Assembly (NCBI GenBank): GCA_964609215.1
Contig: CAZSQZ010000016.1
Span: 17,839-81,838, forward strand
DNA from: JABDKJ01 sp964609215
GTDB taxonomy: Bacteria > Bacteroidota > Bacteroidia > Flavobacteriales_D > JABDKJ01
Direction: 5' to 3'
DNA length: 64,000 nt
The position numbers and the translations under genes were made by a program. The first letter of the stretch is position 1; each line of letters begins with the position of its first letter. Positions 27,553 through 36,005 of this stretch are shown here, in pieces. The notes under the pieces were generated by a model that saw nothing but the letters and a program-made list of their open reading frames with translations, was not told the origin of the DNA and did not search any database.

Positions 27553-28110
27553 ATGGAAGCAAACTATCTAAATAGCGTCAACAAGCAGTTCGAATATTAT
27601 AAAATACTTGGGGAAAAAACATTTGCTCAACTCAACGAAGAAGAAGTGCTATGGCAGTTTAATGAAGAAAGTAACTCCATTGCAGTAACTGTAAATCATC
27701 TTTGGGGAAATATGAAATCTCGTTGGACCAATTTTTTAAACTCTGATGGGGAAAAGGAATGGAGAAATAGAGATTTGGAATTTGAATCTCTTATTCAATC
27801 TAAAGCAGAATTATTGGATAAATGGAACGAAGGTTGGACCTGTCTGTTTGAGGCACTAAACACGGTAAACACGGATAATTTTGCAACGGAGATTTTTATT
27901 CGAAATCAAAGTCATTCAATAATAGAGGCGGTCAATAGACAGATGATGCATTACGCATATCACATAGGTCAAATAGTATATATAGGAAGGATGATTAAAG
28001 GAAATAAATGGCAGAGTCTATCCATTCCAAAAGGAAAATCTAAAGCATTTAATGAAAAGAAATTTTCCAAAGGAAAGCATAAAGGACATTTTACTGATGA
28101 ATTAAAATAA
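27553..28110 (+). CDS. DUF1572 family protein (DinB-like)
   Basis: The 185-residue protein matches DUF1572, a branch of the DinB superfamily: NSIAVTVNHLWGNMKSRWTNFLNSDGEKEWRNRD, SIIEAVNRQMMHYAYHIGQIVYIGRMIKG and the C-terminal SLSIPKGKSKAFN. Histidines in VNHLWGN and in HYAYHIGQ are the expected metal ligands. It is presumably cytoplasmic; no reaction is established. It follows another DinB-type gene by 66 bases on the same strand. Confidence 0.88.
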   Translation: MEANYLNSVNKQFEYYKILGEKTFAQLNEEEVLWQFNEESNSIAVTVNHLWGNMKSRWTNFLNSDGEKEWRNRDLEFESLIQSKAELLDKWNEGWTCLFEALNTVNTDNFATEIFIRNQSHSIIEAVNRQMMHYAYHIGQIVYIGRMIKGNKWQSLSIPKGKSKAFNEKKFSKGKHKGHFTDELK

Positions 28111-28197
28111 ACTCAACCTATAAAATGAAGGTATTGCCATCTATCAATAAACTACACATAATGTACAGGATGGTTCTCTTCAATTAGAAAAATATAA

Positions 28198-28785
28198 ATG
28201 GATAAATACACTAACATACTTAACAATGTGGCACGTTATGTTGAGTTATCTGAAGAAGAAAAGCATCAATTCACATCAATCATAAAAACCACAAGGGTGA
28301 AAAAGAGACAGTTTATTGTACAGCCCGGTTATGTTTGTGAATATCGAAACTATATTTCCAAAGGAGCTATTCGTGTTTTTTACTTGGATGACAGCGGAAA
28401 AGAACATACCGTAAGCATAGGGATTGAAGATTACTTTTTTGCTGACTTTTCAAGTTTAATAACTCAGGAGCCCGCAACGCACTATGCTGAAGCTCTTGAG
28501 GACAGCACTATTTTTCAAATGAAGTACAAAGATGTTGAAGAACTGTGTTCAAAGATTCATGGCTTGAGTGAATACTTTAGGTTGATAACCGAAAAAGCAT
28601 TTGCCCATTCAAGAAAAAGAATCGTTTCCAATATTGGCAAATCTTCAACTCAACGATATCAAGAGTATGCAAGAAAATATCCAAAGATTATCAATCGAGT
28701 ACCACAGTATGTAATAGCTTCTTATCTAGGAATTTCAGCAGAATTCTTAAGTAAAATTCGCTCTCGTCCTGACATAAAATCTTGA
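28198..28785 (+). CDS. Crp/Fnr family transcriptional regulator
   Basis: The 195-residue protein has an N-terminal cyclic-nucleotide-binding-like domain (about residues 10-120, FIVQPGYVCEYRNYISKGAIRVFYLDDSGKEHTVSIG in part) and a C-terminal helix-turn-helix (about 145-190). The recognition helix reads ISAEFLSKIRSR, whose Glu and Ser-Lys correspond in position to the Glu, Ser and Arg that read TTGA in FNR. There are no clustered N-terminal cysteines for an iron-sulfur cluster, so the effector is unknown. A perfect TTGA-N6-TCAA palindrome overlaps its own stop codon (28780-28797), just upstream of the peroxiredoxin-like gene, a likely target. Confidence 0.9.
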   Translation: MDKYTNILNNVARYVELSEEEKHQFTSIIKTTRVKKRQFIVQPGYVCEYRNYISKGAIRVFYLDDSGKEHTVSIGIEDYFFADFSSLITQEPATHYAEALEDSTIFQMKYKDVEELCSKIHGLSEYFRLITEKAFAHSRKRIVSNIGKSSTQRYQEYARKYPKIINRVPQYVIASYLGISAEFLSKIRSRPDIKS

Positions 28786-28797
28786 ACTAGTTCAAGA
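28780..28797 (+). promoter_or_regulatory. Crp/Fnr-type palindromic box
   Basis: The 18-base sequence TCTTGAACTAGTTCAAGA is a perfect palindrome whose core TTGAACTAGTTCAA fits the Crp/Fnr-family pattern TTGA-N6-TCAA. It covers the stop codon of the Crp/Fnr gene and lies about 90 bases upstream of the peroxiredoxin-like start. It is a probable operator of that regulator. Confidence 0.55.
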
Positions 28798-28886
28798 GAA
28801 TTTATTGTTTTGGTTCATTTTTATTCTTTTCCATTTGATTGAATTTTGTGATGTAAATAATTACATAATCATTAAAATTTATTAAA

Positions 28887-29549
28887 ATGGACAATTCAAA
28901 AATTCCTTCTTATAAAGAAGGCTTAGAAGCACTAAAAGGAAATTTATCAAATATGCTTCCTCCAGAAGCACTTCAAGTATTTGAAGAAGATGCACAAGCT
29001 TTGCAACAAGAACATAGCTCTATTATTAAACTCCAAGTTGGAGACAAAGCTCCTGATTTTACTTTATCAAATGCCATCAATGAAAGTGTCAATCTGTATG
29101 ATGTTCTGAAGAAGAATAAAGTTGTTCTTACATTCTACAGGGGTACTTGGTGTCCTTATTGTAATCTGGTTCTCAATCAATATCAAGCTGTTCTTCCGGA
29201 AATGAAAAAAGCAGGAGCTACGTTAATGGCAATTTCGCCACAAACTCCAGATGAATCATTAAATATCAAAGAGAAAAATACATTGCAGTTTGAGGTATTA
29301 AGTGACAATGGAAATATTGTATCCAAACAATTTACTGCAGTCCATAAAAATCCTGAAAAATCATTATCAAAAATGAAAGAACTAGGTTTTGAATATGACA
29401 GTTTTTATGCGGATGAAGGAAGCGAAATTCCAGTTCCAGCTACATTCATTATCGAACAAGATGGAACAATTTCTTTTGCGCAATCTGAAGGTGGAGATTA
29501 TAGAAATCGAGTAGAAGCTGCTGATATTATTAACTCATTAAATAAATAA
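28887..29549 (+). CDS. Peroxiredoxin-like (AhpC/TSA) protein
   Basis: The 220-residue protein has a thioredoxin fold of the peroxiredoxin-like family: VGDKAPDFTLSNA, then FYRGTWCPYCNLVL with Cys89 and Cys92 as the CPYC redox pair, LMAISPQTPDESL and VPATFIIEQDGTISF. No signal peptide is visible, so it is probably cytoplasmic and reduces peroxides or related thiol substrates. The DUF6503 gene starts 2 bases after its stop, forming an operon. The upstream Crp/Fnr gene and the box at 28780-28797 suggest regulation by that protein. Confidence 0.9.
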   Translation: MDNSKIPSYKEGLEALKGNLSNMLPPEALQVFEEDAQALQQEHSSIIKLQVGDKAPDFTLSNAINESVNLYDVLKKNKVVLTFYRGTWCPYCNLVLNQYQAVLPEMKKAGATLMAISPQTPDESLNIKEKNTLQFEVLSDNGNIVSKQFTAVHKNPEKSLSKMKELGFEYDSFYADEGSEIPVPATFIIEQDGTISFAQSEGGDYRNRVEAADIINSLNK

Positions 29550-29551
29550 TC

Positions 29552-30349
29552 ATGAAATCAATATTCAATAAAATCATTACACTATCCATCATTCTAATTG
29601 TTTCGGTAAGTGTTGTTGCACAAAATGCAACTGACAACAAATCAAAGGAGCTTTTAAATGCTCTTTCCAAAGTAAATGGAGGTTGGCAGAAATTAGCAGC
29701 CAAAAAGGACGTGCAATTTACTTATGTATACAAGGATTATACAAAGGGTACAGATATATCTAAGGAAAGATACATCTTCAATGGAGAATCTTCCTGGGGT
29801 GAATATCAACAACATGAAGTTAATGTTATGCCTGGAACAGAAGGTTTGGTTAAGCAAAGTCTTATTAGTGGAGTGCCTAAAATCACTTTAGATGGTAAAA
29901 CCATTACTGATCAAATGGCAATTGGAGGAACTCAATTCTTAAGGAGTGTCAATTTCTATTGGTTTACTATGATGTATAAGTTAAATGATCCTGGCACTAT
30001 ATATAAGTACTTAGGACAAGAAACGGTCAATGGAATCATTTATGAAAAAGTAAGTCTGACCTATAATCCTGAGAAAGTAGGAAAAGAAGTAAATGATGAG
30101 TATGTATTATACTTTAATCCCAACACTCATTTAATTGACCAATTCTATTTTTCCCTTCCTTCAATGGGGATCAAGCAGCCTGTGATGAAAATGACATTAG
30201 AGTACACTACTATAGATGGGATTTTTGTAGCTACTAAAAGAAAGGCCTTCGCTCCTAATGAAAAAGGAGAGTACAATCTGTTTATTGAATTCACAACTAA
30301 AGAAGTTGAATTTAACAATGGCTTTAAAACATCTGACTTAAAAATTTAA
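29552..30349 (+). CDS. DUF6503 family exported protein
   Basis: The 265-residue protein has a signal peptide (cleavage after VVAQ, near residue 24). The rest resembles DUF6503 proteins, which have an LolA/outer-membrane-lipoprotein-sorting-like beta fold: KVNGGWQKLAAKKDVQFTYVY, FYWFTMMYKLNDPGT, YKYLGQETVNGIIYEKVSLTYNPE and DEYVLYFNPNTHLIDQFYFSL. It may bind a lipid or hydrophobic ligand; this is inference from fold. It is in an operon with the peroxiredoxin-like gene. A second family member is at 62016-62804. Confidence 0.78.
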   Translation: MKSIFNKIITLSIILIVSVSVVAQNATDNKSKELLNALSKVNGGWQKLAAKKDVQFTYVYKDYTKGTDISKERYIFNGESSWGEYQQHEVNVMPGTEGLVKQSLISGVPKITLDGKTITDQMAIGGTQFLRSVNFYWFTMMYKLNDPGTIYKYLGQETVNGIIYEKVSLTYNPEKVGKEVNDEYVLYFNPNTHLIDQFYFSLPSMGIKQPVMKMTLEYTTIDGIFVATKRKAFAPNEKGEYNLFIEFTTKEVEFNNGFKTSDLKI

Positions 30350-30373
30350 TTGCCATTAAATACTGGAAACAAA

Positions 30374-30483
30374 ATGTATAAGCATGGCGGTTTATCCGTA
30401 GTATGAAATTGAGAATATATTATTGTTATGTATCTTACCACTTATAATAACAGCAGAAGTATAACCCGCTAATGCTTATACAT
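30374..30483. repeat. Large structured palindrome (attC-like organisation)
   Basis: Perfect 12-bp arms ATGTATAAGCAT (30374-30385) and ATGCTTATACAT (30472-30483) enclose about 86 bases. Just inside lie GCGGTT (30387) and AACCCGC (30463), and outside lie CTGG and CCAG, so the pairing is long but interrupted. The middle carries TATCTTAC-like promoter sequence. This layout resembles the ~100-base palindromes found between cassette-like genes in Bacteroidota. No integrase is present in the window. Confidence 0.5.
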
Positions 30484-30513
30484 AAATACCAGTCACCAAC
30501 CGAATAATTAATC

Positions 30514-30939
30514 ATGGCAGGTCTAGTAACGAAAGAATGCAATAGAAATGTTCAAGCCTTTATTGAAGGAATTGACAGTATTTCGAAACAAGAAGATAGT
30601 CAAGTTATTCTAGCTTTAATTGAAGAGGTTACTGGTTTAGAGCCTAAAGTTTGGGGAAATGAAAAACAACCTGATTTCCTCATTGGCTTTGGCAAATACA
30701 TCTACCAACGTAAAAGATCTACCCAAGAATTTGAGTGGTTTAATGTTGGTTTTGCTCCAAGAAAATCCAGACTAACCATCTATTTGACTTTTGATATTAA
30801 TGAGGAAAAAGAACTATTGAATAAACTGGGAAAATGCAAATGGGGAAAGGGGTGTTTATACATTAATAAATTGACTGATATTAACTTAGATGTTCTAAGG
30901 CAATTAATTGAGAAAAGTAAAAATACCAAATGGCATTAG
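30514..30939 (+). CDS. DUF1801 domain protein
   Basis: The 141-residue protein fits the DUF1801/YdhG-like family: an N-terminal helix (VQAFIEGIDSISKQEDSQVILALIEEVTG), the central KVWGNEKQPDFLIGFGKYIYQRKR, the strands WFNVGFAPRKSRLTIYLTFD and CKWGKGCLYINKL, and a final helix. This fold is shared with intracellular iron chaperone-like frataxin relatives, but the function of this family is unknown. It is the last of the same-strand run of accessory genes and is preceded directly by the large palindrome. Confidence 0.85.
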   Translation: MAGLVTKECNRNVQAFIEGIDSISKQEDSQVILALIEEVTGLEPKVWGNEKQPDFLIGFGKYIYQRKRSTQEFEWFNVGFAPRKSRLTIYLTFDINEEKELLNKLGKCKWGKGCLYINKLTDINLDVLRQLIEKSKNTKWH

Positions 30940-30973
30940 GATTAACAAAACAGCAAACCATAACAAAAGCCTC

Positions 30974-32332
30974 TCACCTCTTCTTCCTTAAATTTTGATT
31001 CTTGTCTCCCCTGCTTTTTGGTTTTTTATACTTCTTGGCAATATCTCTTCGCCAACTATTTCCCATGTTCACCTTTTTGTTTTTCTCTTTCTTCTCATGA
31101 AAAGCCGCACCTGATTCTTGTTCTTTATTATTTCTATTGTGATTCTTTCTCAATTCTCCCTCTGCTCTTTCTTCTGGAGCTCTTTGATGAGAGATTTCAA
31201 GGTCTTTGGGTAATTTTATAATCGGAATTTCAGAATCCATCAACGCTTCAATTGAGCTTTTCAAGTCTTCTTCTTTTTCGGTAAATAACAAGATAGAATT
31301 CCCTTCTCTTTCGGCTCTCCCTGTCCTTCCAATTCGGTGTATATAGTTCTCTGGAAAATGAGGAACATCCAAGTTGATTACATGAGAAACATCGCTTATA
31401 TCCAAACCACGGGCGATAACATCAGTTGCTATGAGTATACCAATCTGACCATTAGCAAAAGATTCTACCGCATTGAAACGTGCGTTTTGAGATTTATTGG
31501 AATGAATTATACCCAAACGAGAAGCAAAGCGTTCACTTAAATTTTCATAGAGGCGATCAGCTATTTTCTTTGAAGCAACAAAAATGATGATCTTCTTAAA
31601 CTTGTCCTTATCCCTTAACAAAAGCTTCAATAAATTGACCTTTGTATAATAATTAGGAACCGCATAAGCACTTTGATTAATGTTTTCTAAAGGAGCTCCG
31701 CTTGGTGAAATCGAAATGTAGATAGGGTCAAAGAAGAAATCCTTAATCAAACTCTCCACATCTTTCGTCATAGTAGCAGAAAACATGAGGTTTTGCCTTT
31801 TTGCAGGTAACAAATCAAATATATTGGTTAATTGAAAGCGAAAACCCAAATCCAACATCACATCCACCTCATCAATAACCAATTTTTGAATGGACTTTAG
31901 CTTTAATGCGCCATTTAGTGCTAAATCATAAAGACGACCTGGTGTTGAAACTAAAATACTGCAACCCTGCGCTATCTGCTGTGCTTGAGTATTGATATTT
32001 GCACCTCCATAAACCCCCAAAACTTTGTGACTCATATATTTCATAAGTCTTTGAATTTCTTCAACTACTTGTACCACCAACTCACGCGTAGGTAAAAGAA
32101 CAAGAACTCTAGGAGGAACTTGATTAGAAAATTTTAAATCTTGCAACAAGGGTAACATAAAGGCAATGGTCTTACCCGTTCCTGTTTGAGAGACACCAAC
32201 AACATTCTTTCCAGAGCGCACAATGGGGAAAGCCTCAGCTTGAATCGCAGTTGCTTTTTCAAAACCCAAATCCTCTATAGCATTAACTAAAAAGCGATTT
32301 AGGCCAAAATCTTGAAATGATGCATCATTCAT
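30974..32332 (-). CDS. DEAD/DEAH-box RNA helicase (DEVD variant)
   Basis: The 452-residue protein has the full RhlE-like helicase set: a Q-motif region (FEKATAIQAEAFP), Walker A SQTGTGKT at about 48-55, PTREL, STPGR, motif II DEVD at 154-157 instead of DEAD, SATMT, and HRIGRTGR. The C-terminal tail from about residue 370 is basic, rich in Lys, Arg, Glu and Asn, and probably binds RNA. The Ala-to-Val change in motif II keeps the catalytic Asp-Glu. The ATG at 32332 is preferred to the TTG at 32341. A role in RNA metabolism or ribosome assembly is inferred from family. Confidence 0.92.
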   Translation of the reverse strand: MNDASFQDFGLNRFLVNAIEDLGFEKATAIQAEAFPIVRSGKNVVGVSQTGTGKTIAFMLPLLQDLKFSNQVPPRVLVLLPTRELVVQVVEEIQRLMKYMSHKVLGVYGGANINTQAQQIAQGCSILVSTPGRLYDLALNGALKLKSIQKLVIDEVDVMLDLGFRFQLTNIFDLLPAKRQNLMFSATMTKDVESLIKDFFFDPIYISISPSGAPLENINQSAYAVPNYYTKVNLLKLLLRDKDKFKKIIIFVASKKIADRLYENLSERFASRLGIIHSNKSQNARFNAVESFANGQIGILIATDVIARGLDISDVSHVINLDVPHFPENYIHRIGRTGRAEREGNSILLFTEKEEDLKSSIEALMDSEIPIIKLPKDLEISHQRAPEERAEGELRKNHNRNNKEQESGAAFHEKKEKNKKVNMGNSWRRDIAKKYKKPKSRGDKNQNLRKKR

Positions 32333-32385
32333 TATTGACAAAACTAAAACTTAATTTATTGCTAAAATCTTAATTATAGAAAATA

Positions 32386-32413
32386 AAAAAGCACCTCAAA
32401 TGAGGTGCTTTTT
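32386..32413 (-). terminator. Rho-independent terminator
   Basis: AAAAAGCACCTCA / TGAGGTGCTTTTT forms a perfect 13-bp inverted repeat with a 2-base loop. On the minus strand the stem is followed by TTTTTTATTT, so it ends the DUF1761 transcript (32449-32853) about 35 bases after its stop. The T run on the plus strand makes it potentially bidirectional. Confidence 0.85.
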
Positions 32414-32448
32414 GAAATTCGTTAAGGGATTTATTTAATTACTAAAAA

Positions 32449-32853
32449 TTATCCTGCTAATCTTAGGCCGTAAAGAATTCCGCCCATTAAAGCAAAAATT
32501 GCTAAAATATATAGCGCATCAATTAAATAAAGCTTTATGGATTTCTTTTGATATAAATAATGAATAGCCATTACTGGCAAAGCATATTTAAGACAAGCCT
32601 GACCTGCATGAAATGCACCATGAAGAAAATTCTTATCCTCATCCGGGTGTAATTCTGCATACTTACTTAAGAAAAAAGCAATAGCTACCATCATTAAAAA
32701 AGCCAACCCATGTGTTAAAGCGATTCCTTTTTTAGCTACTTCATCAGTAATACCTGTTTCAGCCTGCCATATCTTACCGAATAAAGCGGTATACCAAAGG
32801 AATCCAAGTAAAAAAGCGGCTACCGCTGCAATTAAAATTTCTAAATAGACCAT
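32449..32853 (-). CDS. DUF1761 family membrane protein
   Basis: The 134-residue protein has four predicted membrane helices. It shows the DUF1761 features: an N-terminal helix ending in FLLGFLWYTALFGKIWQ, the second-helix region ITDEVAKKGIALTHGLAF, and a HGAFHAGQACLKYALPV motif. The function of the family is unknown. Start choice: the longer frame from 32919 adds 22 residues unlike the family, while the ATG at 32853 gives the usual N-terminus. A second DUF1761 protein is at 52144-52626. Confidence 0.82.
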   Translation of the reverse strand: MVYLEILIAAVAAFLLGFLWYTALFGKIWQAETGITDEVAKKGIALTHGLAFLMMVAIAFFLSKYAELHPDEDKNFLHGAFHAGQACLKYALPVMAIHYLYQKKSIKLYLIDALYILAIFALMGGILYGLRLAG

Positions 32854-32965
32854 ATTATAATTGGTTTTGGTTAATAATATTTCAATGTAAGGATATCCAT
32901 CGAAATTCAAAACAATCATTGTTTTTGATTTATCTTAATCGCTTATTTCCTATCTTTAAAAAACA

Positions 32966-33484
32966 ATGAAAAAAGCCACTTATATTCTTCTGACATTTAC
33001 GCTATCCCTTCAGTTTTTATTGGCCCAGACCCCCAATGAAGACAAAAATGGAAACTTGGAAATCAAAGGAGAAATATTGGTTTCTCAAGATAATTTTGAA
33101 TTGTGTTCGTGTATCTCAAAAGCACATGCGCTTAATGGCGTAAAAACATTTACCCAAAATGAAGAAGCGGCAAAAATCTCTGCCTTTGTTTTAGGTGATT
33201 GGTCATCTGCTTATTATGTCAATGACTATTCAAAGCTAGCCGGAAATATTCTATTCAAGTATGAGTTCATCATAAAAGACGGAATAATTAACTATCGATT
33301 CTATCAGTTTACACATGAACAAAAGGATTCTGAATTTGAATCGATTGGTCAACTGCCTTCTTCATGGAATAGTAATGTTGGAGCGCAATTCAACAAGGGA
33401 CAGTATTGGGAAATAATCAATGCTATTCAAACAAATATAGCTGAGAAAGTTCAACTCATAAGCAAACAATGTTTGCAAGGGTAA
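32966..33484 (+). CDS. Exported hypothetical protein (DUF4468-like)
   Basis: This 172-residue protein has a signal peptide (cleavage after LLAQ, residue 21). The middle resembles DUF4468-type proteins with a TBP-like fold: AKISAFVLGDWSSAYYVNDY, then SKLAGNILFKYEFIIKDGI and INYRFYQFTHEQKD. It contains a CSC motif near residue 48 and one Cys near the end. Assignment to the family is tentative. A near-consensus -7 box, TATCTTTA, lies about 13 bases before the ATG. The function is unknown. Confidence 0.65.
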   Translation: MKKATYILLTFTLSLQFLLAQTPNEDKNGNLEIKGEILVSQDNFELCSCISKAHALNGVKTFTQNEEAAKISAFVLGDWSSAYYVNDYSKLAGNILFKYEFIIKDGIINYRFYQFTHEQKDSEFESIGQLPSSWNSNVGAQFNKGQYWEIINAIQTNIAEKVQLISKQCLQG

Positions 33485-33543
33485 ATGCCCAACACTTGAC
33501 ACGTGTTTCATTTTACTTTATTTTTCCATTGAAAATCATCTTT

Positions 33544-33702
33544 ATGAAATTTAAAGCATCTCTCATATTTGCTTTTTGTCTTATTACAATTTTGACTTCC
33601 TCTCTTTTCGTTGAGGATGATCAAAAAAGCTCAGCCCAAACCTCTGAGCTAATAATGGAAACAGACAGCAAAGCATTAGAATCTGATTTGGTGCTTAAGT
33701 AA
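33544..33702 (+). CDS. Very short exported peptide, 52 residues
   Basis: The frame encodes a signal-peptide-like N-terminus (MKFKASLIFAFCLITILTSS) followed by about 30 acidic residues and a stop. It is possibly the start of a larger gene that has decayed: the adjoining sequence in another frame (33698-33832) resembles a T9SS C-terminal domain fragment. It is 59 bases after the preceding gene. It could be a real small peptide or the remnant of a secreted protein. Confidence 0.35.
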   Translation: MKFKASLIFAFCLITILTSSLFVEDDQKSSAQTSELIMETDSKALESDLVLK

Positions 33703-33832
33703 TTTAAAAGATATTCTTAAATATGACATGCAAGGAAAATTATTGAACCTCAACTGTTCTATCGTGAGGGGCCTACGTAATGGCCTTCATTTAGAACCAG
33801 GCTCAATAATGAATGCATTTTTACTGTGCTGA
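33698..33832 (+). pseudogene. Possible remnant of a T9SS C-terminal sorting domain
   Basis: Translation in the frame at 33698 gives LKDILKYDMQGKLLNLN, then GLRNGLHLEPGS and a stop. The YDMQGKLL segment and the following LRNGL are typical of type A T9SS sorting domains (IYDxxGKL ... LxxGxY). It is out of frame with the signal peptide at 33544-33702, so a frameshifted, deleted secreted-protein gene is one explanation. Confidence 0.3.
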
Positions 33833-33881
33833 ATGCGATGGATGGGTGAGTAATACGGGATTTGAGTCTGGTTCTTTTTTT
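33793..33881 (+). terminator. Long inverted repeat with T run
   Basis: AGAACCAG (33793-33800) pairs with CTGGTTCT (33868-33875); the stem continues inward as CTCAA / TTGAG after one mismatch. Seven T follow on the plus strand. The loop of about 55 bases is long for an intrinsic terminator, so this could be another structured RNA or a decayed repeat. It sits just after the possible T9SS remnant and ends at the stop of the convergent ABC-F gene. Confidence 0.35.
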
Positions 33882-35814
33882 ACTTCTCAATTTCATCAAG
33901 CTCTTTGCTTGCCGCCTCCCAATCTTTCATTATCGTATCTAATTGCCCCTTCAATTGCTCAAATTCACTTAATGCCAATGTAGATTTCTCTTTATCCGAA
34001 AAATCAAGGTTTGCTATTTCTATTTCCTTCTCTCTAACCTTAGACTCTAGATCTTCAATTTGTGTTTCGCAACGACTTATTTTATTCTTGAGTTTTCGAA
34101 TGGCTTTCTCTTGATCTTTTCTGGCTTTATAATCCTGTTTCTGTCCCGTATCTTCTTTCTTATTTTCCTTTTTGGACTCTCCAGCTCTCTCAAATTGCGC
34201 GATACTTTCTGTCTTCTTATCCTTTAAGAAATCATAAATATCTCCAATATATTGACTGATACCGTCCTTCTTTAATTCATAAATATTTTCTGCTAAACCA
34301 TGTAAGAAATTTCTATCGTGAGATACAATAATAACCGTACCCTTGAAATTCTTTATAGCCTCCTTCAAAACATTTTTTGAGGCAAGGTCTAAGTGGTTTG
34401 TTGGCTCATCAAGAATAATAAGATTATTGGATTCAAGCATCAATTTGCACAAAGCCAATCGGGTTCTTTCTCCACCAGAAAGTACCGAAACCTTCTTATC
34501 TATATCATCACCTCCAAACAAAAATGCTCCCAGAATACCTCTTAATTGTGTCCTTATATCTCCAATGGCAACCTCGTCTATGGTTTCAAAAACGGTTTTT
34601 GAAGTATCCAGTTTTTCCGCTTCATTTTGGGCGAAATAACCAATACTTACATTATGCCCAATTTTGTATTCACCAGTATGTTCCAGGTTCTGAGTAAGGA
34701 TTTTTAACAAAGTTGTTTTACCAACTCCATTCTTTCCAACAAGAGCTACCTTTTCCCCTTTTCTTATATAAAATTCTACGCCTGAGAAAATATGTTTATC
34801 TCCATAGTTCTTACTTAGATCATGAGCCTCAACCACTACTTTTCCCGAATGTGGTGGGTCTGGAAAGACAATTTTTATCTTAGAATTATCAAATTCGTCA
34901 ACCTCTATTTTTTCCAGCTTATCTAGCTTCTTAATCAAAGATTGCGCGAAAGCTGCTTTGTTCTTCTTGGCTCTAAATTTATTAATGAGCACTTCCGTAT
35001 CCGCAATATACTTTTGTTGGCTCTTATAGGCTTCCTTCTGTCTTTCCAACTCCTCTTTACGCTGAACAATGTACTTGCTATAAGAAAATTTATAGTCATA
35101 GGTCCGACCATTCATTATCTCAATAGTGCGATTGGTAATATTATCTAGGAAATCTCTATCGTGCGAAATCAAAATAATAGAACCAGAATGGCCTACTAAA
35201 AAAGATTCCAGCCATTCAATACTATCTAAGTCCAAGTGATTTGTGGGCTCATCCAGTAAGATAGCATCTGGAGCTTGTAATAATATCTTGGCCAGTTCCA
35301 CCCGCATTTTCCAACCACCGGAAAATTCAGACATTTTCCTATCCATGTCCTCCTGCATAAAACCAAGTCCCTTCAAAACACGCTCTATACTTTCCTGCAT
35401 ACTACCACCGCTGATAACAGTGAGACGGTCGTTTAAGGTATTCAACTCTTCAATGAGATAGGTATATTCCTGACTTTCATAATCCGTTCTGATTTCTAAC
35501 TCCTTTGTTATTTCCAGAATGCGTTCATCAATTTGATTTTCCTCTTCAAATGCTAATGAAGCTTCTTCTAATATGGTATTTCCTTCATTGTGAACCATTT
35601 GCTGAGGTAAATAACCTATCTTAAAATCTTTGGGAAAGGAAACCGCTCCTTTGGTCGGATTAATTTGGCCTTTGATAATCTTTAGCATAGTAGATTTACC
35701 TGCCCCGTTCTTACCTACTAAGCCTATTTTATCCTTTGGGCTTAAATGAAAGGAAACACCATCAAATAGTTTACGCTCCCCATAAATTACCGATAAATCA
35801 CTCACTGAAATCAT
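33880..35814 (-). CDS. ABC-F family ATPase
   Basis: The 644-residue protein has two ATP-binding cassettes with no membrane domain, as in ABC-F translation factors. The first has GKNGAGKS (about 35-42), a LSGGE-like signature in EFSGGWKMRVELA, and DEPTNHLD; the second has GKNGVGKT, VLSGGERTRLAL and DEPTNHLD. The inter-domain linker and a C-terminal coiled-coil (about 555-640, rich in Lys/Glu) are present, closest to the Uup/YdiF-like branch. ABC-F proteins act on the ribosome to resolve stalling or confer antibiotic protection; which one applies cannot be told. Confidence 0.93.
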   Translation of the reverse strand: MISVSDLSVIYGERKLFDGVSFHLSPKDKIGLVGKNGAGKSTMLKIIKGQINPTKGAVSFPKDFKIGYLPQQMVHNEGNTILEEASLAFEEENQIDERILEITKELEIRTDYESQEYTYLIEELNTLNDRLTVISGGSMQESIERVLKGLGFMQEDMDRKMSEFSGGWKMRVELAKILLQAPDAILLDEPTNHLDLDSIEWLESFLVGHSGSIILISHDRDFLDNITNRTIEIMNGRTYDYKFSYSKYIVQRKEELERQKEAYKSQQKYIADTEVLINKFRAKKNKAAFAQSLIKKLDKLEKIEVDEFDNSKIKIVFPDPPHSGKVVVEAHDLSKNYGDKHIFSGVEFYIRKGEKVALVGKNGVGKTTLLKILTQNLEHTGEYKIGHNVSIGYFAQNEAEKLDTSKTVFETIDEVAIGDIRTQLRGILGAFLFGGDDIDKKVSVLSGGERTRLALCKLMLESNNLIILDEPTNHLDLASKNVLKEAIKNFKGTVIIVSHDRNFLHGLAENIYELKKDGISQYIGDIYDFLKDKKTESIAQFERAGESKKENKKEDTGQKQDYKARKDQEKAIRKLKNKISRCETQIEDLESKVREKEIEIANLDFSDKEKSTLALSEFEQLKGQLDTIMKDWEAASKELDEIEK

Positions 35815-36005
35815 GCGCTCGCGAAATTAGAGCTTTCTATTCAAAACAATCTCTGAAATTAAAATTCATTCAAAAATAAATTTAAGAATTCATTTTATTG
35901 TATATCAACATATTAGCACAAGAAAGCCCTACTTTCTCTCAGATTTAACCCAATAATTTATTCCTCTTTGGAAAATTCATATACCTTCGATTATTCTTTT
36001 CAATT

